NCBI RefSeq assembly: GCF_047638075.1
Contig: NZ_JBLJBV010000001.1
Location: 1-64,000, forward strand
Direction of reading: 5' to 3'
DNA from: UBA6197 sp047638075
GTDB lineage: Bacteria; Pseudomonadota; Alphaproteobacteria; Rhodobacterales; Rhodobacteraceae
Length of the DNA: 64,000 bases
The first letter of the stretch is position 1. Each line of letters starts with the position of its first letter. The notes under the pieces are model-generated. The model saw nothing but the letters and a program-made list of their open reading frames with translations, made no database searches and was not told where the DNA came from. Made by a program: the position numbers and the translations under genes. Positions 53,978 to 63,120 of this stretch are shown in pieces.

Positions 53978-54010
53978 GCATAGGCGCACAGATCGACGGG
54001 GCGCCTATGC
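53978..54010 (+). terminator. Stem-loop after the racemase/GNAT operon
   Basis: GCATAGGCGC (53978-53987) pairs perfectly with GCGCCTATGC (54001-54010) in a 10-base stem with a 13-base loop, eight bases after the GNAT stop. A short pyrimidine stretch follows but no long T-run. Likely the operon terminator. Confidence 0.5.
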
Positions 54011-54064
54011 ACCTTTCCAAGAATCCACTACCCCCCCTTTGCGGAATGAGCTACGAATCCCTGC

Positions 54065-54736
54065 ATGAGATGGAATATACCAAATATCCTGACAATTGTT
54101 CGTCTGGTGGCTGCGCCGGGCGTGGCGGTCATGTTCTTGTATTTCCATCGACCATGGGCCGATTGGTTTGCATTGACATTGTTCATCACGGCGGCGGTGA
54201 CTGACTGGTTTGACGGCTATCTGGCACGCCTTTGGAAGCAGGAAACCCGGTTTGGCGCGGCTATGGACCCAATCGCTGACAAGGCGATGGTAGTGATCGC
54301 GCTGGTCGTCATCACCGGCTATTCGGGCATGAATCCCTGGCTGATTCTACCAGTAACCGTGATCTTGTTCCGCGAGGTCTTTGTTTCTGGCCTGCGCGAG
54401 TTTCTGGGCGCCGATGCCCGCATGCTAAGTGTCACCTACCTTGCAAAGTGGAAAACCACCGCCCAGATGGTAGCAATAGCGGTGCTGTTTCTGGGCACCG
54501 GGCTTGAGCACCTCGAAGGTATAGCCCGGCGCGGCATGACCACCGCCCAATATGCCGAGGCCGTCAGTGCAGGGCTGGCGGACCCGGTGCGAAGCTGCGG
54601 CACACGCGGCTGTTCATCTTTGGCCACGCTGATCGGGCTGGTACTGATCTGGATCGCGGCGGGGCTAACACTGGCGACAGGGTGGGATTATTTCCGCAAG
54701 TCGCTTCCCTATCTGAAGGATCGTCCCGATGGTTGA
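54065..54736 (+). CDS. pgsA: CDP-diacylglycerol-glycerol-3-phosphate 3-phosphatidyltransferase
   Basis: The 223-residue membrane enzyme makes phosphatidylglycerophosphate. The CDP-alcohol phosphatidyltransferase motif is complete: DWFDGYLAR followed by GAAMDPIADK. About six helices are seen. A roughly 35-residue extra segment between the last helices (EGIARRGMTTAQYAEAVSAG) is present. Its end overlaps moaD by eight bases. Confidence 0.94.
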   Translation: MRWNIPNILTIVRLVAAPGVAVMFLYFHRPWADWFALTLFITAAVTDWFDGYLARLWKQETRFGAAMDPIADKAMVVIALVVITGYSGMNPWLILPVTVILFREVFVSGLREFLGADARMLSVTYLAKWKTTAQMVAIAVLFLGTGLEHLEGIARRGMTTAQYAEAVSAGLADPVRSCGTRGCSSLATLIGLVLIWIAAGLTLATGWDYFRKSLPYLKDRPDG

Positions 54737-54977
54737 TGTTCTTTATTTTGCCTGGGTGCGCGAACGGGTTGGACTGGCAAAAGAGCGGGTGGAAACAAAG
54801 GCGTTGACCGTTTCCGCGCTTGTCGCTGAACTGGCCGCGCGCGAAGACCGCTATGCCGCCGCCTTTGCCGACGTCAGCGCCCTGCGTGTGGCGCTGGATC
54901 AGGAGCTGTCTGATTTTGACGCACCCCTGGCGGGCGTGCGCGAAGTGGCCTTCTTTCCGCCGATGACCGGGGGCTGA
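54729..54977 (+). CDS. moaD: Molybdopterin synthase sulfur carrier subunit
   Basis: The 82-residue ubiquitin-fold protein ends in the functional MTGG, where Gly-Gly becomes the thiocarboxylate sulfur donor. It overlaps pgsA and is followed by moaE five bases later. Its product feeds molybdenum cofactor to enzymes such as the formate dehydrogenase encoded at 39-45 kb. Confidence 0.94.
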   Translation: MVDVLYFAWVRERVGLAKERVETKALTVSALVAELAAREDRYAAAFADVSALRVALDQELSDFDAPLAGVREVAFFPPMTGG

Positions 54978-54982
54978 TCCTC

Positions 54983-55426
54983 ATGGCAAGGGTTTCTGTT
55001 CAAGAGGCGGTCTTTGATCTGGCCGCAGAGGTTGCCGGTTTTGGCAAGGGGCGCGCCGATGTGGGGGCGATCGTCACCTTTACCGGGATGGTCCGCGACG
55101 ATAGCGGCAATCTGGCCGCGCTCGAAATCGAGCATTATCCCGCAATGACGGAACGCGCCATTACCGAGATCGTCGCAGAGGCAGAGGGCCGCTGGCATCT
55201 GGCCGACTGCCGGGTGATCCACCGCTATGGGCGCCTGACTGTTGGGGCACCGATCATGATGGTGGCCACCGCCGCCCGTCACCGCGCCGACGCCTTTGAA
55301 GCCGCCGAATTCCTGATGGATTATCTGAAATCGCGCGCGCCGTTCTGGAAAAAGGAAATTCGCGCCGATGGCACCACTTGGGTTGCCGCCAAGGACAGCG
55401 ACGAAAAGGCATTGCTGCGCTGGTAG
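54983..55426 (+). CDS. moaE: Molybdopterin synthase catalytic subunit
   Basis: The 147-residue protein matches MoaE: GAIVTFTGMVRDD, LEIEHYPAMTERAI, HRYGRLTVGAPIMMVATAARHR and the FWKKEI lysine motif. It partners with MoaD from the gene just upstream. It converges on the FAD oxidoreductase gene. Confidence 0.95.
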   Translation: MARVSVQEAVFDLAAEVAGFGKGRADVGAIVTFTGMVRDDSGNLAALEIEHYPAMTERAITEIVAEAEGRWHLADCRVIHRYGRLTVGAPIMMVATAARHRADAFEAAEFLMDYLKSRAPFWKKEIRADGTTWVAAKDSDEKALLRW

Positions 55427-55486
55427 ATTGATCTGTCAGCTAGGGCCCTTTGGCCATTGATCCGGATTGCGCAAAGCCGCGCGGCG

Positions 55487-56545
55487 TTAAAGATTATCCG
55501 CCACGCGAAAGCCGTCGGGGATGGTATCTTCACCGTGCAACACCAGATCGGCCATGGTCACGGCAACCTTCGGGGCCATGCCAAAGCCGATCTTGAACCC
55601 GCCATTGACGATAAAGTGTCCGGGGCGGCCGGGCCATGCGCCCAGCATTGGCGCGCGTGTCTTGGCGCGCGGGCGAACACCGGCCCAGCGGTCAAGAACC
55701 GGGGCATCGCCCAGCACCGGGCACAGCGCGCGGGCGCGGGAAATCAGATCGTCCAGTTGCGCATCGGTGCTGGTTGGGTCGGCATAATAACGCTCTGAGG
55801 TGGACCCGATTGCAACGGTTCCATCGGCCTGGGGAACGATAAGCAACCCGTCCGCAAAAATCTGCGGCACGGGGCCCGCGTCATATGCCAAAAGTGCGGA
55901 TTGCCCTTTTACACCGCCGCCCACCATACACCCCAGCCCCGCCCCAAGTGTGGCCAGCCCCTGCACACCGGCGGCCCAGATCACGGCACCCTGATCCGCC
56001 GCATCACCGATGACGATCTGCCCCCCCAAGGCGACAAGCGCCGCGGCAAGTGCTGCAAGCGCGCGGCGCGGATTGGCGCGGGCGGACAATGTGTCATGCA
56101 CCAGCAACCCGGTTGGTGAGGCGGGGGCGAGGACCCCAAACTCCTCTACCGGCGCCACGCGCCATACGGCCTTACCCTGCCAAAGCGTAACGGCGCCACC
56201 CGTTCGCGCCTTGGCACGGGCCACGGCCTGGGCGTCAGCGATAGGTTGGATGCGGCCCGTTTGCGCATAGCCGGCATCTTGCCCACCATTGGCCGCCACC
56301 CCGGCCCAAAAGGCGGGCGCCATCAGCAGGCTTTCCAATTGAAACTGTTTTTTCGGATTCCAGAGTTCAGGCACATGAGGCGCCAGCGCACCAACATTCC
56401 CACCGCTGGCCCCGGCGCCAAGGCGCGTGGTCTCAATCAGTCGCACACGGGTGCCCCGGCGCGCCAATTCATACGCACAGCACAGGCCAAAGACGCCGCC
56501 GCCCCGCACCGTTACCTCTGCCTGAAATGCAGTTGCCAATGCCAT
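55487..56545 (-). CDS. FAD-dependent oxidoreductase, MnmC C-domain-like
   Basis: The 352-residue DAO-family flavoprotein has the FAD motif VRGGGVFGLCCAYELARRG and ends in GHFIVNGGFKIGFGMAP. It is divergent from a gene for the methyltransferase half of MnmC, and its start region abuts that gene. In E. coli the FAD and methyltransferase halves are one protein that makes mnm5s2U in tRNA; here they would be split. The ATG at 56545 is hardly separated from AAGGGGA, so a TTG start at 56539 is possible. Related D-amino acid dehydrogenases cannot be ruled out. Confidence 0.78.
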   Translation of the reverse strand: MALATAFQAEVTVRGGGVFGLCCAYELARRGTRVRLIETTRLGAGASGGNVGALAPHVPELWNPKKQFQLESLLMAPAFWAGVAANGGQDAGYAQTGRIQPIADAQAVARAKARTGGAVTLWQGKAVWRVAPVEEFGVLAPASPTGLLVHDTLSARANPRRALAALAAALVALGGQIVIGDAADQGAVIWAAGVQGLATLGAGLGCMVGGGVKGQSALLAYDAGPVPQIFADGLLIVPQADGTVAIGSTSERYYADPTSTDAQLDDLISRARALCPVLGDAPVLDRWAGVRPRAKTRAPMLGAWPGRPGHFIVNGGFKIGFGMAPKVAVTMADLVLHGEDTIPDGFRVADNL

Positions 56546-56586
56546 TCCCCTTCGTCATGGTTGCGCCCGACCGGGGACTAATCCAG

Positions 56587-57279
56587 ATGCACGCCCAAGA
56601 CCATAGCAACCTTGACGAAAACAGCCCTGAGTGGCGTGATGGGCTGACCCCCGTCTCGACCAGATTTGATGATCCATATTTCAGTGTTTCCAATGGATTG
56701 GAAGAAACCCGCCATGTCTTTCTGGCCGGAAATGGGCTGCCCGCCCGGCTGGCCCCCGGCTTTCGCATTGCCGAGTTGGGCTTTGGCACCGGGCTGAACA
56801 TGCTGGCCACGCTGATCGCCTGTGACGGGCTGCCCGGCCCCGTTCACTACACCAGTTTCGAGGCGTTTCCCCTGCCCGCCGCCGACATTGCCCGCGCCCT
56901 TGCCAACTTTCCCGAGGTGGGGGCCCGCGCGGACCCTTTTCTGCACGCTTGGGCTGCGGGTCTGCGCCGCTTTACCCTTGGCCCGCTGCGGGTAGATGTC
57001 GTTATGGGGGATGCACGCGCCACGCTACCTGCATGGCAAAGTCATGCCGATGCGTGGTATCTGGACGGGTTTTCCCCTGCCAAGAACCCCGAACTGTGGT
57101 CGCCCGACCTGATGGCCGAGGTCGCCCGCCATACTGCGCCGGGCGGCAGTTTTGCCACCTATACCGCCGCCGGCTTCGTACGGCGAGGGTTGGCAAATGC
57201 GGGTTTTTCCGTCATCCGCGCGCCGGGGCACGGCCGCAAACGCCATATGAGCCAGGGGCAATTGAAGGCCACGCAATGA
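56587..57279 (+). CDS. mnmD: tRNA 5-methylaminomethyl-2-thiouridine methyltransferase (MnmD)
   Basis: The 230-residue protein matches MnmD: PEWRDGLTPVSTRFDDPYFS, the SAM-binding ELGFGTGLN and the WYLDGFSPAKNPELW motif. It lacks the FAD half, which is encoded divergently. The ATG at 56587 is preferred; 56527 and 56557 are alternatives that would overlap the divergent gene. The stop overlaps the EamA gene (ATGA). Confidence 0.9.
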   Translation: MHAQDHSNLDENSPEWRDGLTPVSTRFDDPYFSVSNGLEETRHVFLAGNGLPARLAPGFRIAELGFGTGLNMLATLIACDGLPGPVHYTSFEAFPLPAADIARALANFPEVGARADPFLHAWAAGLRRFTLGPLRVDVVMGDARATLPAWQSHADAWYLDGFSPAKNPELWSPDLMAEVARHTAPGGSFATYTAAGFVRRGLANAGFSVIRAPGHGRKRHMSQGQLKATQ

Positions 57280-58166
57280 AAGAACAAAACCTGCGCAAAG
57301 GCATTTTGCTGATGGTAGCCACCAGCTTCATCTTTGCCATTCAAGACGCCATTTCGCGGCATCTGGCCGGGGAATATAACGTTTATATGGTGGTAATGAT
57401 CCGCTTTTGGTTTTTTGCGGCGTTCGTCACGGCACTGGCCGCGCGGCAACCGGGCGGCATACCGGCGGCGATGGCTACGCGCCAACCCGTCATACAGGCG
57501 CTTCGTGCGGTGCTGTTGGTGGCCGAAATTCTGATAATCATTCAGGGCTTTGTCATTCTGGGCCTGGTCGAAAGCCACGCGATCTTTGCCTGCTACCCGC
57601 TGCTGATCGCGGCATTGTCTGGCCCTGTCCTGGGTGAAAAGGTCGGCTGGCGGCGGTGGACGGCAATCGGCATCGGCTTTGTGGGCATGCTGATCATTCT
57701 GCAGCCGGGCATTACGGTGTTTGCGCCTGCTGCGCTGATTCCGCTGGTATCGGCCTTCATGTTCGCGCTTTACGGGTTACTGACGCGCTATGTTGCGCGC
57801 AAAGACAGCGCCACCGTGTCGTTTTTCTGGACCGGCACGATCGGGGCGGTCGTTGCCACCCTGGCGGGGGTATGGTTCTGGCAGCCTATGTCGGCAGTCG
57901 ATTGGGGCTGGATGGCCCTGTTGTGCCTGACCGGTTCCGGCGGCCACTGGTTCTTGATCCGCGCTTACGAAGAGGCCGAGGCATCGGCACTGCAACCCTT
58001 TGCCTATTTGCAGCTGGTTTTCGTGACCGTTCTGGGTATCACCATCTTTGGCGAGGTGTTGCGCCCCAATGTCGCCTTGGGCACCGTGGTTGTGGTGGGG
58101 GCGGGCCTGTTCACGCTGTGGCGGGCGCGGGTCAAAGGGGTCAGCGTCCCTTCAGCTCCTCAGTAA
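57276..58166 (+). CDS. EamA/DMT-family transporter
   Basis: The 296-residue protein has ten predicted helices in two EamA repeats, typical of drug/metabolite transporters. Substrate is unknown. GAAGG lies upstream of the ATG, which overlaps the mnmD stop. Its last 26 bases overlap the 3' end of the lytic transglycosylase gene on the other strand. Confidence 0.87.
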   Translation: MKEQNLRKGILLMVATSFIFAIQDAISRHLAGEYNVYMVVMIRFWFFAAFVTALAARQPGGIPAAMATRQPVIQALRAVLLVAEILIIIQGFVILGLVESHAIFACYPLLIAALSGPVLGEKVGWRRWTAIGIGFVGMLIILQPGITVFAPAALIPLVSAFMFALYGLLTRYVARKDSATVSFFWTGTIGAVVATLAGVWFWQPMSAVDWGWMALLCLTGSGGHWFLIRAYEEAEASALQPFAYLQLVFVTVLGITIFGEVLRPNVALGTVVVVGAGLFTLWRARVKGVSVPSAPQ

Positions 58167-60084
58167 AGCGTATCGGAGACAGTTTTCCGCTCAGCCGCGC
58201 GCGGTAGCCCGGCAGACATTCCGATACCCGCATCACATAGTTGCGGGTTTCGGAAAAGGGGATCATCTCGATCCAGTCGACCACATCCACACCTTCGGCA
58301 CGCGGGTCGCCCTGTTCCGCCATCCAGCGGCGCGGCCGCCCCGGCCCGGCGTTATACCCCGCCGCCACCAGCACCGGCGAGGGCCCGAATTCGTCGCGCA
58401 AGGTCGCAAGATACGCGGCCCCAAGCTGCGCATTATAGGCGGGATCCGAGGTCAGACGGGCAAGCTCATAGCCGATCCCCAGCTTTTCGGCCATCATCTT
58501 GGCAGTGCCCGGCATCACCTGCATCAGCCCCCGCGCGCCCGCGCCTGATACGACCACCGGATCAAATTCGCTTTCGCGCCGCGCGATCGACAAGGCAAGC
58601 TCTGTCGGAACGCCCAGATGCGTGGTCTCCAGCCCCGACAGCGGCAGATAGGCCGGGGTCAGCACGACGCCCTGTTCCGCCGCCTTCTTGGCCAACATCA
58701 GCGCCAGATGCGCATCGTTCCAGTCCAGTGCCAGCCGGGCAAGGCGGGCAATATCATCCGTGCCCATACCTTCGGACAGTTGCAGCAAAAACCGCTCGGT
58801 CAGGTCAATTCGGCCGGCGCCATGCAGCAAAACAGCGGCCTGAAAGCGCGAATCCCCGGCAAAAGCGGCTCCGCGCCAGTCGGGCAGCGGGTCTTGGCCG
58901 ATAAGCTGGGGGTCCATCGGGGCGGCGATCCGTTCCGCCGCCAGCAGGCCATAGAACGTGGTCTGATAGCGCGCAGCACTGGCATAGGCCGCCTGTGCCT
59001 CGGCGGCATTGCCGATGTCATCCAGCGCGCGGCCCTGCCAATAGCCCGCCCGCGACAGGCTGATCGGGCTGGACACCGCATCGCCCAGATGGCGAAAATG
59101 CAGCAGCGCGGTGGGGGCATCGTTCAGCCGCAGCGCGGCGTAGCCCGCCAGCCATTCCAGATCAGCATAATCGGCCCCGGCCTTGAGGTGATGACGCGCC
59201 GCCAGTTTATAGGCGCGGCGAAACTCGCCCATCCTAAGGTCGCGCCGCGCCAGATTGGCGCGCAGCCGGGCCCAAAGCGCGGGTTCACCCAGCGCATCGG
59301 CCGCGGTGGAACGCTCTAACAGCAGGTCTGCGGCGCTATCCTCGGCGCCGTTGCGGCCGCGCCAGGTGGCCCGGTCGCGTGCAAGCCCGGCCGAACCCGC
59401 CATCCGTTCCGGCACCGCCGCTATCAGCGCATCAACGCCCCCCGTTCCCAATTGCAAGGCAATGCGCGCCGCAGCCACAGCGCGGGTGCCGGGGGTAGCA
59501 AGGGCCAGTAACCGTTTGGCCGCGGTCGCCTCGCCCCGGTCCAAAAGCCAGGCGATGCGGCCGCCGTGGTGATCGGCCAGAAGGGTGGGGAAACGGGTCA
59601 GAAACGCGGCCTCTTCCTCGGCCGACAGATCCAGCCCACGCCAAGCGGCGGCGGCCACCTTTTGCGCCTTGGCCGTGTCGCCCTGCGCCAGATGCGCATC
59701 AATCAGGGCCATTGCACCTGCCGCCGTCAGGGGCGCGTTCGCGGCAAAATAGGTCACGATCTGGCCCGGTGTGGCCTCGGACAAGTTGGCCTCACCCCGC
59801 CGCCTTAACAGCGCCATCCCCGGCCAATCGGCGCGGCGGGTGGAAAAATCGGCGTAATCGGCAAAGCTGCCCTGCCCGGCACGCAGACGGTGCCATTCGA
59901 CAATATCAAACGCCAGCGGCCCGGAGGCCCGCGCCTGTTGCAGCGCGCCAGGCCAATCCTTGGCCCCAACGGCGGCAAGCGCCTGTCTTAGCGCCACCGG
60001 ATCATCGGCGCGCACGGGGTAGGCGGCGCAAACGGCCACCGAAAGCACCACGGCCCACAGCCCGGCTTTGGTAAAATCACGCAT
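58141..60084 (-). CDS. slt: Soluble lytic murein transglycosylase
   Basis: The 647-residue periplasmic protein cuts peptidoglycan glycan strands. A signal peptide (AGLWAVVLSVAVCAAYPVRA) is followed by a long alpha-superhelical domain, and a C-terminal SLT domain with the catalytic Glu in RRESEFDP and GARGLMQVMPGTA, then NAGPGRPRRW. The ATG at 60084 is used; an in-frame TTG lies at 60093. It is divergent from dapA. The 3' end overlaps EamA by 26 bases. Confidence 0.9.
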   Translation of the reverse strand: MRDFTKAGLWAVVLSVAVCAAYPVRADDPVALRQALAAVGAKDWPGALQQARASGPLAFDIVEWHRLRAGQGSFADYADFSTRRADWPGMALLRRRGEANLSEATPGQIVTYFAANAPLTAAGAMALIDAHLAQGDTAKAQKVAAAAWRGLDLSAEEEAAFLTRFPTLLADHHGGRIAWLLDRGEATAAKRLLALATPGTRAVAAARIALQLGTGGVDALIAAVPERMAGSAGLARDRATWRGRNGAEDSAADLLLERSTAADALGEPALWARLRANLARRDLRMGEFRRAYKLAARHHLKAGADYADLEWLAGYAALRLNDAPTALLHFRHLGDAVSSPISLSRAGYWQGRALDDIGNAAEAQAAYASAARYQTTFYGLLAAERIAAPMDPQLIGQDPLPDWRGAAFAGDSRFQAAVLLHGAGRIDLTERFLLQLSEGMGTDDIARLARLALDWNDAHLALMLAKKAAEQGVVLTPAYLPLSGLETTHLGVPTELALSIARRESEFDPVVVSGAGARGLMQVMPGTAKMMAEKLGIGYELARLTSDPAYNAQLGAAYLATLRDEFGPSPVLVAAGYNAGPGRPRRWMAEQGDPRAEGVDVVDWIEMIPFSETRNYVMRVSECLPGYRARLSGKLSPIRFTEELKGR

Positions 60085-60233
60085 ATTTGGCAAGGATCAC
60101 GACCTGTTTTTCCCTTCCTGCCTTTCCTTCCATATTTGTGCAATACACAAACTTGGCAAGCGCGCAGGCCTCGTCTAGGGTCCGGCGCACCTTTAACGGG
60201 GCGAATCCGCCCATCTCAACATAGGAGCGTGTC

Positions 60234-61109
60234 ATGTTCAAAGGGTCCATCCCAGCCTTGGTCACGCCGTTCAAACCAGACGGCGCGCTGGATCTGGACG
60301 CGCTCAGGAAACTGGTTGAATGGCATATTGCCGAGGGCAGCCATGGGCTTGTTCCGGTTGGCACCACCGGCGAAAGCCCAACACTTAGCCATGATGAACA
60401 TATGCAGGTCATTTCTGAGGTGGTCAAAGCCGCCGATGGCCGTATCCCGGTAATTGCGGGGGCCGGTTCCAACGCGACAGCAGAGGGGATCAACCTGATC
60501 CGGCACGCGCAATCTGTGGGGGCCGATGCGGCACTGGTAGTGACGCCCTACTATAACAAACCCACCCAACGCGGGATGGTGGCGCATTTCAAAGCCATGC
60601 ATGACGCAAGCAGCCTGCCAATCATCATCTACAATATCCCCGGTCGTTCGGTCGTGGACATGGCGCCCGAAACGATGGCCGAACTGGCCAAACTGCCGCG
60701 GATTGTGGGGGTCAAGGACGCCACCGGCAAGATTGAGCGTGTCAGCCTGCAACGCCAGGCCTGCGGCCATGATTTCATTCAGCTTTCAGGCGAAGACGCC
60801 ACTGCGTTGGGCTTTAATGCGCACGGCGGGGTTGGTTGCATATCGGTGGCGGCGAACGTGGCACCGCATCTGTGCGCAAAGTTCCAAGAGGCCACCTTGC
60901 GCGGCGATTACGCCACGGCGCTTGAGTATCAAGACAAGCTGATGCCGCTGCACACCGCGATCTTCATCGAGCCGGGAGTGGCGGGGGCGAAATATGCCGT
61001 TTCCAAGCTGGGGCGCTGCACCGAGACCGTGCGGCTGCCGCTAACCCCGCTTTTGGATACGACCAAGGCACAGATTGACGCGGCCATGCGCCATGCGGGT
61101 TTGATCTGA
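60234..61109 (+). CDS. dapA: 4-hydroxy-tetrahydrodipicolinate synthase
   Basis: The 291-residue aldolase condenses pyruvate and aspartate semialdehyde for lysine and diaminopimelate. The Schiff-base lysine is K161 in VKDATG; the GTTGESPTLS loop and YNIPGR segment are present. ATAGGAG precedes the start by about seven bases. It is divergent from slt and followed by a stem-loop. Confidence 0.96.
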   Translation: MFKGSIPALVTPFKPDGALDLDALRKLVEWHIAEGSHGLVPVGTTGESPTLSHDEHMQVISEVVKAADGRIPVIAGAGSNATAEGINLIRHAQSVGADAALVVTPYYNKPTQRGMVAHFKAMHDASSLPIIIYNIPGRSVVDMAPETMAELAKLPRIVGVKDATGKIERVSLQRQACGHDFIQLSGEDATALGFNAHGGVGCISVAANVAPHLCAKFQEATLRGDYATALEYQDKLMPLHTAIFIEPGVAGAKYAVSKLGRCTETVRLPLTPLLDTTKAQIDAAMRHAGLI

Positions 61110-61115
61110 AATACC

Positions 61116-61138
61116 TGATCCCCGCGGCTTGGGGGTCA
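61116..61138 (+). terminator. Stem-loop after dapA
   Basis: TGATCCCC (61116-61123) pairs with GGGGGTCA (61131-61138) around a 7-base loop, with one T-G pair. It begins seven bases after the dapA stop. No long T-run follows. Confidence 0.5.
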
Positions 61139-61494
61139 ATCGTGGCGCTTGCGTCAGGGACAGTCAGACTGGAAAGGCCGCGATCAGGCCTTACGGGGTT
61201 TGACGGTCCCTGATGGCGATTCTCTTTGCCATTTTGAGGGCCGAAAACCGCCCGATGACACCCTTCGCCCTGGCTTTGCGGGCAACAACAACGGGTGATG
61301 CCTGCAAAATAGGCAGTTTCCCGCCACTATTTCCCCAAACAACAGCAGGTTGCGGCTGAAACCGGCATCAGAACACGCAACTCACACGGTCTTGCGCAAA
61401 GCCCGCTTGCTATTATGCAGGCTCTACGGCAATGGAAGCGCTGGTGATATCACGGCGACCAACGCCAGAACTGTCTGACAAAGAACACATATCC
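61139..61494. other. Intergenic region between dapA and opgG, 356 bases
   Basis: I see no gene, tRNA or clear promoter. ATCAGG/CCTGAT arms near 61175-61216 could form a weak stem. The promoter for the opg operon should lie here. The open frame upstream of the opgG start (from 61432) has no ribosome site. Confidence 0.4.
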
Positions 61495-63120
61495 ATGCAT
61501 TCCCGTTCGCCCGACAAAGGCCACTTTCTGACCCGGCGCCATCTGCTTGGCGCGCTTCCCGCAACGGCACTGCTGATGACGGGAACGGCGTTGCCACGCA
61601 TGGGCCATGCCGAAGAAACCAGCCCCCCCCCGGCGTCGGTCGATATGCCGGCAACGGCGCAACAATTCTCATTCGATTTGCTTGGCGAAGAGATGCAGGC
61701 GTTGGCGACACAGCCCTATAAAGCCGCACCGGCAGGCGGTGGTTTTCTGGATAACCTGACCTATGACGACTATCGGCTGATACGTTTCAACCCAGAACGG
61801 GCACGTTGGGCCGACGAAAAAGACAACTTCTTTGAGCTTCAGGCGTTTCACATGGGGTGGCTCTTCAAAGAGCCGGTATTGATGTATGAGGTGGTTGACG
61901 GTCAGGCCCAGAAAATGGGTTTTGGCACCGATGACTTCATCTATCAGCGCCAGATCATGGAACGGGTACCGCCCCATGCACAATTGCCCGGCGTGGCTGG
62001 GTTCCGGCTGCATGTGCCTCTTAACCGTCCCGACATCCACGACGAACTGGTGGCTTTTGTTGGGGCAAGCTATTTTCGCGCATTGGGCCGGGGCAGTGCC
62101 TATGGGCTGTCTGCGCGTGGGCTGGCAATCAACACCGGGTTGGACCAGGCCGAGGAATTTCCGCGGTTTTCCCGGTTCTACATGGAACGCCCCGCGCCCG
62201 GCGCCCGCGAGATCACGCTTTACGCCACACTGGAAAGCCCATCGGTAACCGGGGCCTACCGTTTTGTCATCACGCCGGGCGCCGACACTGAAATGGCCGT
62301 GACGGCGCGGCTATATTTTCGGGGTGATATTGCGCAACTGGGGGTGGCACCGCTAACCTCGATGTTCCTGTTCGCAGACCGTAACCGCGCCCAGTTTGAC
62401 GATTTTCGCCCCAATGTACACGACAGCGACGGCCTGCAGATCATCCGGCGCGATGGCGACCGGTTGTGGCGGCCACTGGCCAACCCGCCACGGCTGGCCA
62501 GTTCCTATTTCACCGAGGAATCGCCGCGTGGGTTTGGCCTGATGCAGCGTGACCGCGAATTTGACCATTACCAGGATGCAAGTGCCCATTACGAACGCCG
62601 CCCTTCGGCAATGGTAACGCCTGTAGGCGATTGGGGCAAAGGCGTGGTTCGGCTGGTCGAAATTCCCAGCGACCTTGAGGTCAACGACAATATCGTTGCC
62701 TTTTGGGTGCCCGAAGGGGCGGTAAAGGCCGGCGAGTCGCGCGAGTATTCATATATTCTGCAGTGGGGCGACCTGCCCTCTGACCCGCAACAAACCCGCG
62801 CCGAGGTTTTGGAGACATGGGCCGGGGCAGGCGGGGTTTCCGGCGTAGGCAATGTTGATGGAACCCGCAAATTCGTGATCGACTTTGCGGGTGGAATCAT
62901 GGCGAAACTACCCGCCGATTCCGATATAAAGGCGATAACATCCATCACCGGCGGCACCATTGTCACCCAGACGCTTTCTTTGATTACGGGCGGTATCTGG
63001 CGTTTGGTGCTGGACGTGGCGGCCGAAGGAAAAGGCGACACCGTGGAACTTGCGGCCCATATCGCTGGTTATGGGCAAAAGCTCTCGGAGAATTGGCTAT
63101 ATCAATGGATCAGGTCATGA
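61495..63120 (+). CDS. opgG: Periplasmic glucan biosynthesis protein OpgG
   Basis: The 541-residue protein shapes osmoregulated periplasmic glucans. The N-terminus has a twin-arginine motif (R14-R15 in TRRHLLGALPATALL) and a cleavage region near GHAEE. The body matches OpgG/MdoG: FDNLTYDDYRLIRF-like GGFLDNLTYDDYR, FGTDDF, and AGYGQKLSENWLYQW at the end. The ATG at 61495 is chosen because the twin-arginine region would otherwise be too deep. Its last codon overlaps the start of opgI. Confidence 0.92.
   Translation: MHSRSPDKGHFLTRRHLLGALPATALLMTGTALPRMGHAEETSPPPASVDMPATAQQFSFDLLGEEMQALATQPYKAAPAGGGFLDNLTYDDYRLIRFNPERARWADEKDNFFELQAFHMGWLFKEPVLMYEVVDGQAQKMGFGTDDFIYQRQIMERVPPHAQLPGVAGFRLHVPLNRPDIHDELVAFVGASYFRALGRGSAYGLSARGLAINTGLDQAEEFPRFSRFYMERPAPGAREITLYATLESPSVTGAYRFVITPGADTEMAVTARLYFRGDIAQLGVAPLTSMFLFADRNRAQFDDFRPNVHDSDGLQIIRRDGDRLWRPLANPPRLASSYFTEESPRGFGLMQRDREFDHYQDASAHYERRPSAMVTPVGDWGKGVVRLVEIPSDLEVNDNIVAFWVPEGAVKAGESREYSYILQWGDLPSDPQQTRAEVLETWAGAGGVSGVGNVDGTRKFVIDFAGGIMAKLPADSDIKAITSITGGTIVTQTLSLITGGIWRLVLDVAAEGKGDTVELAAHIAGYGQKLSENWLYQWIRS

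Noticed and set aside
61139..61494. tRNA, smpB or other RNA gene after dapA
   Set aside because: No T-arm GGTTC pattern or cloverleaf was seen and no open frame with a ribosome site.
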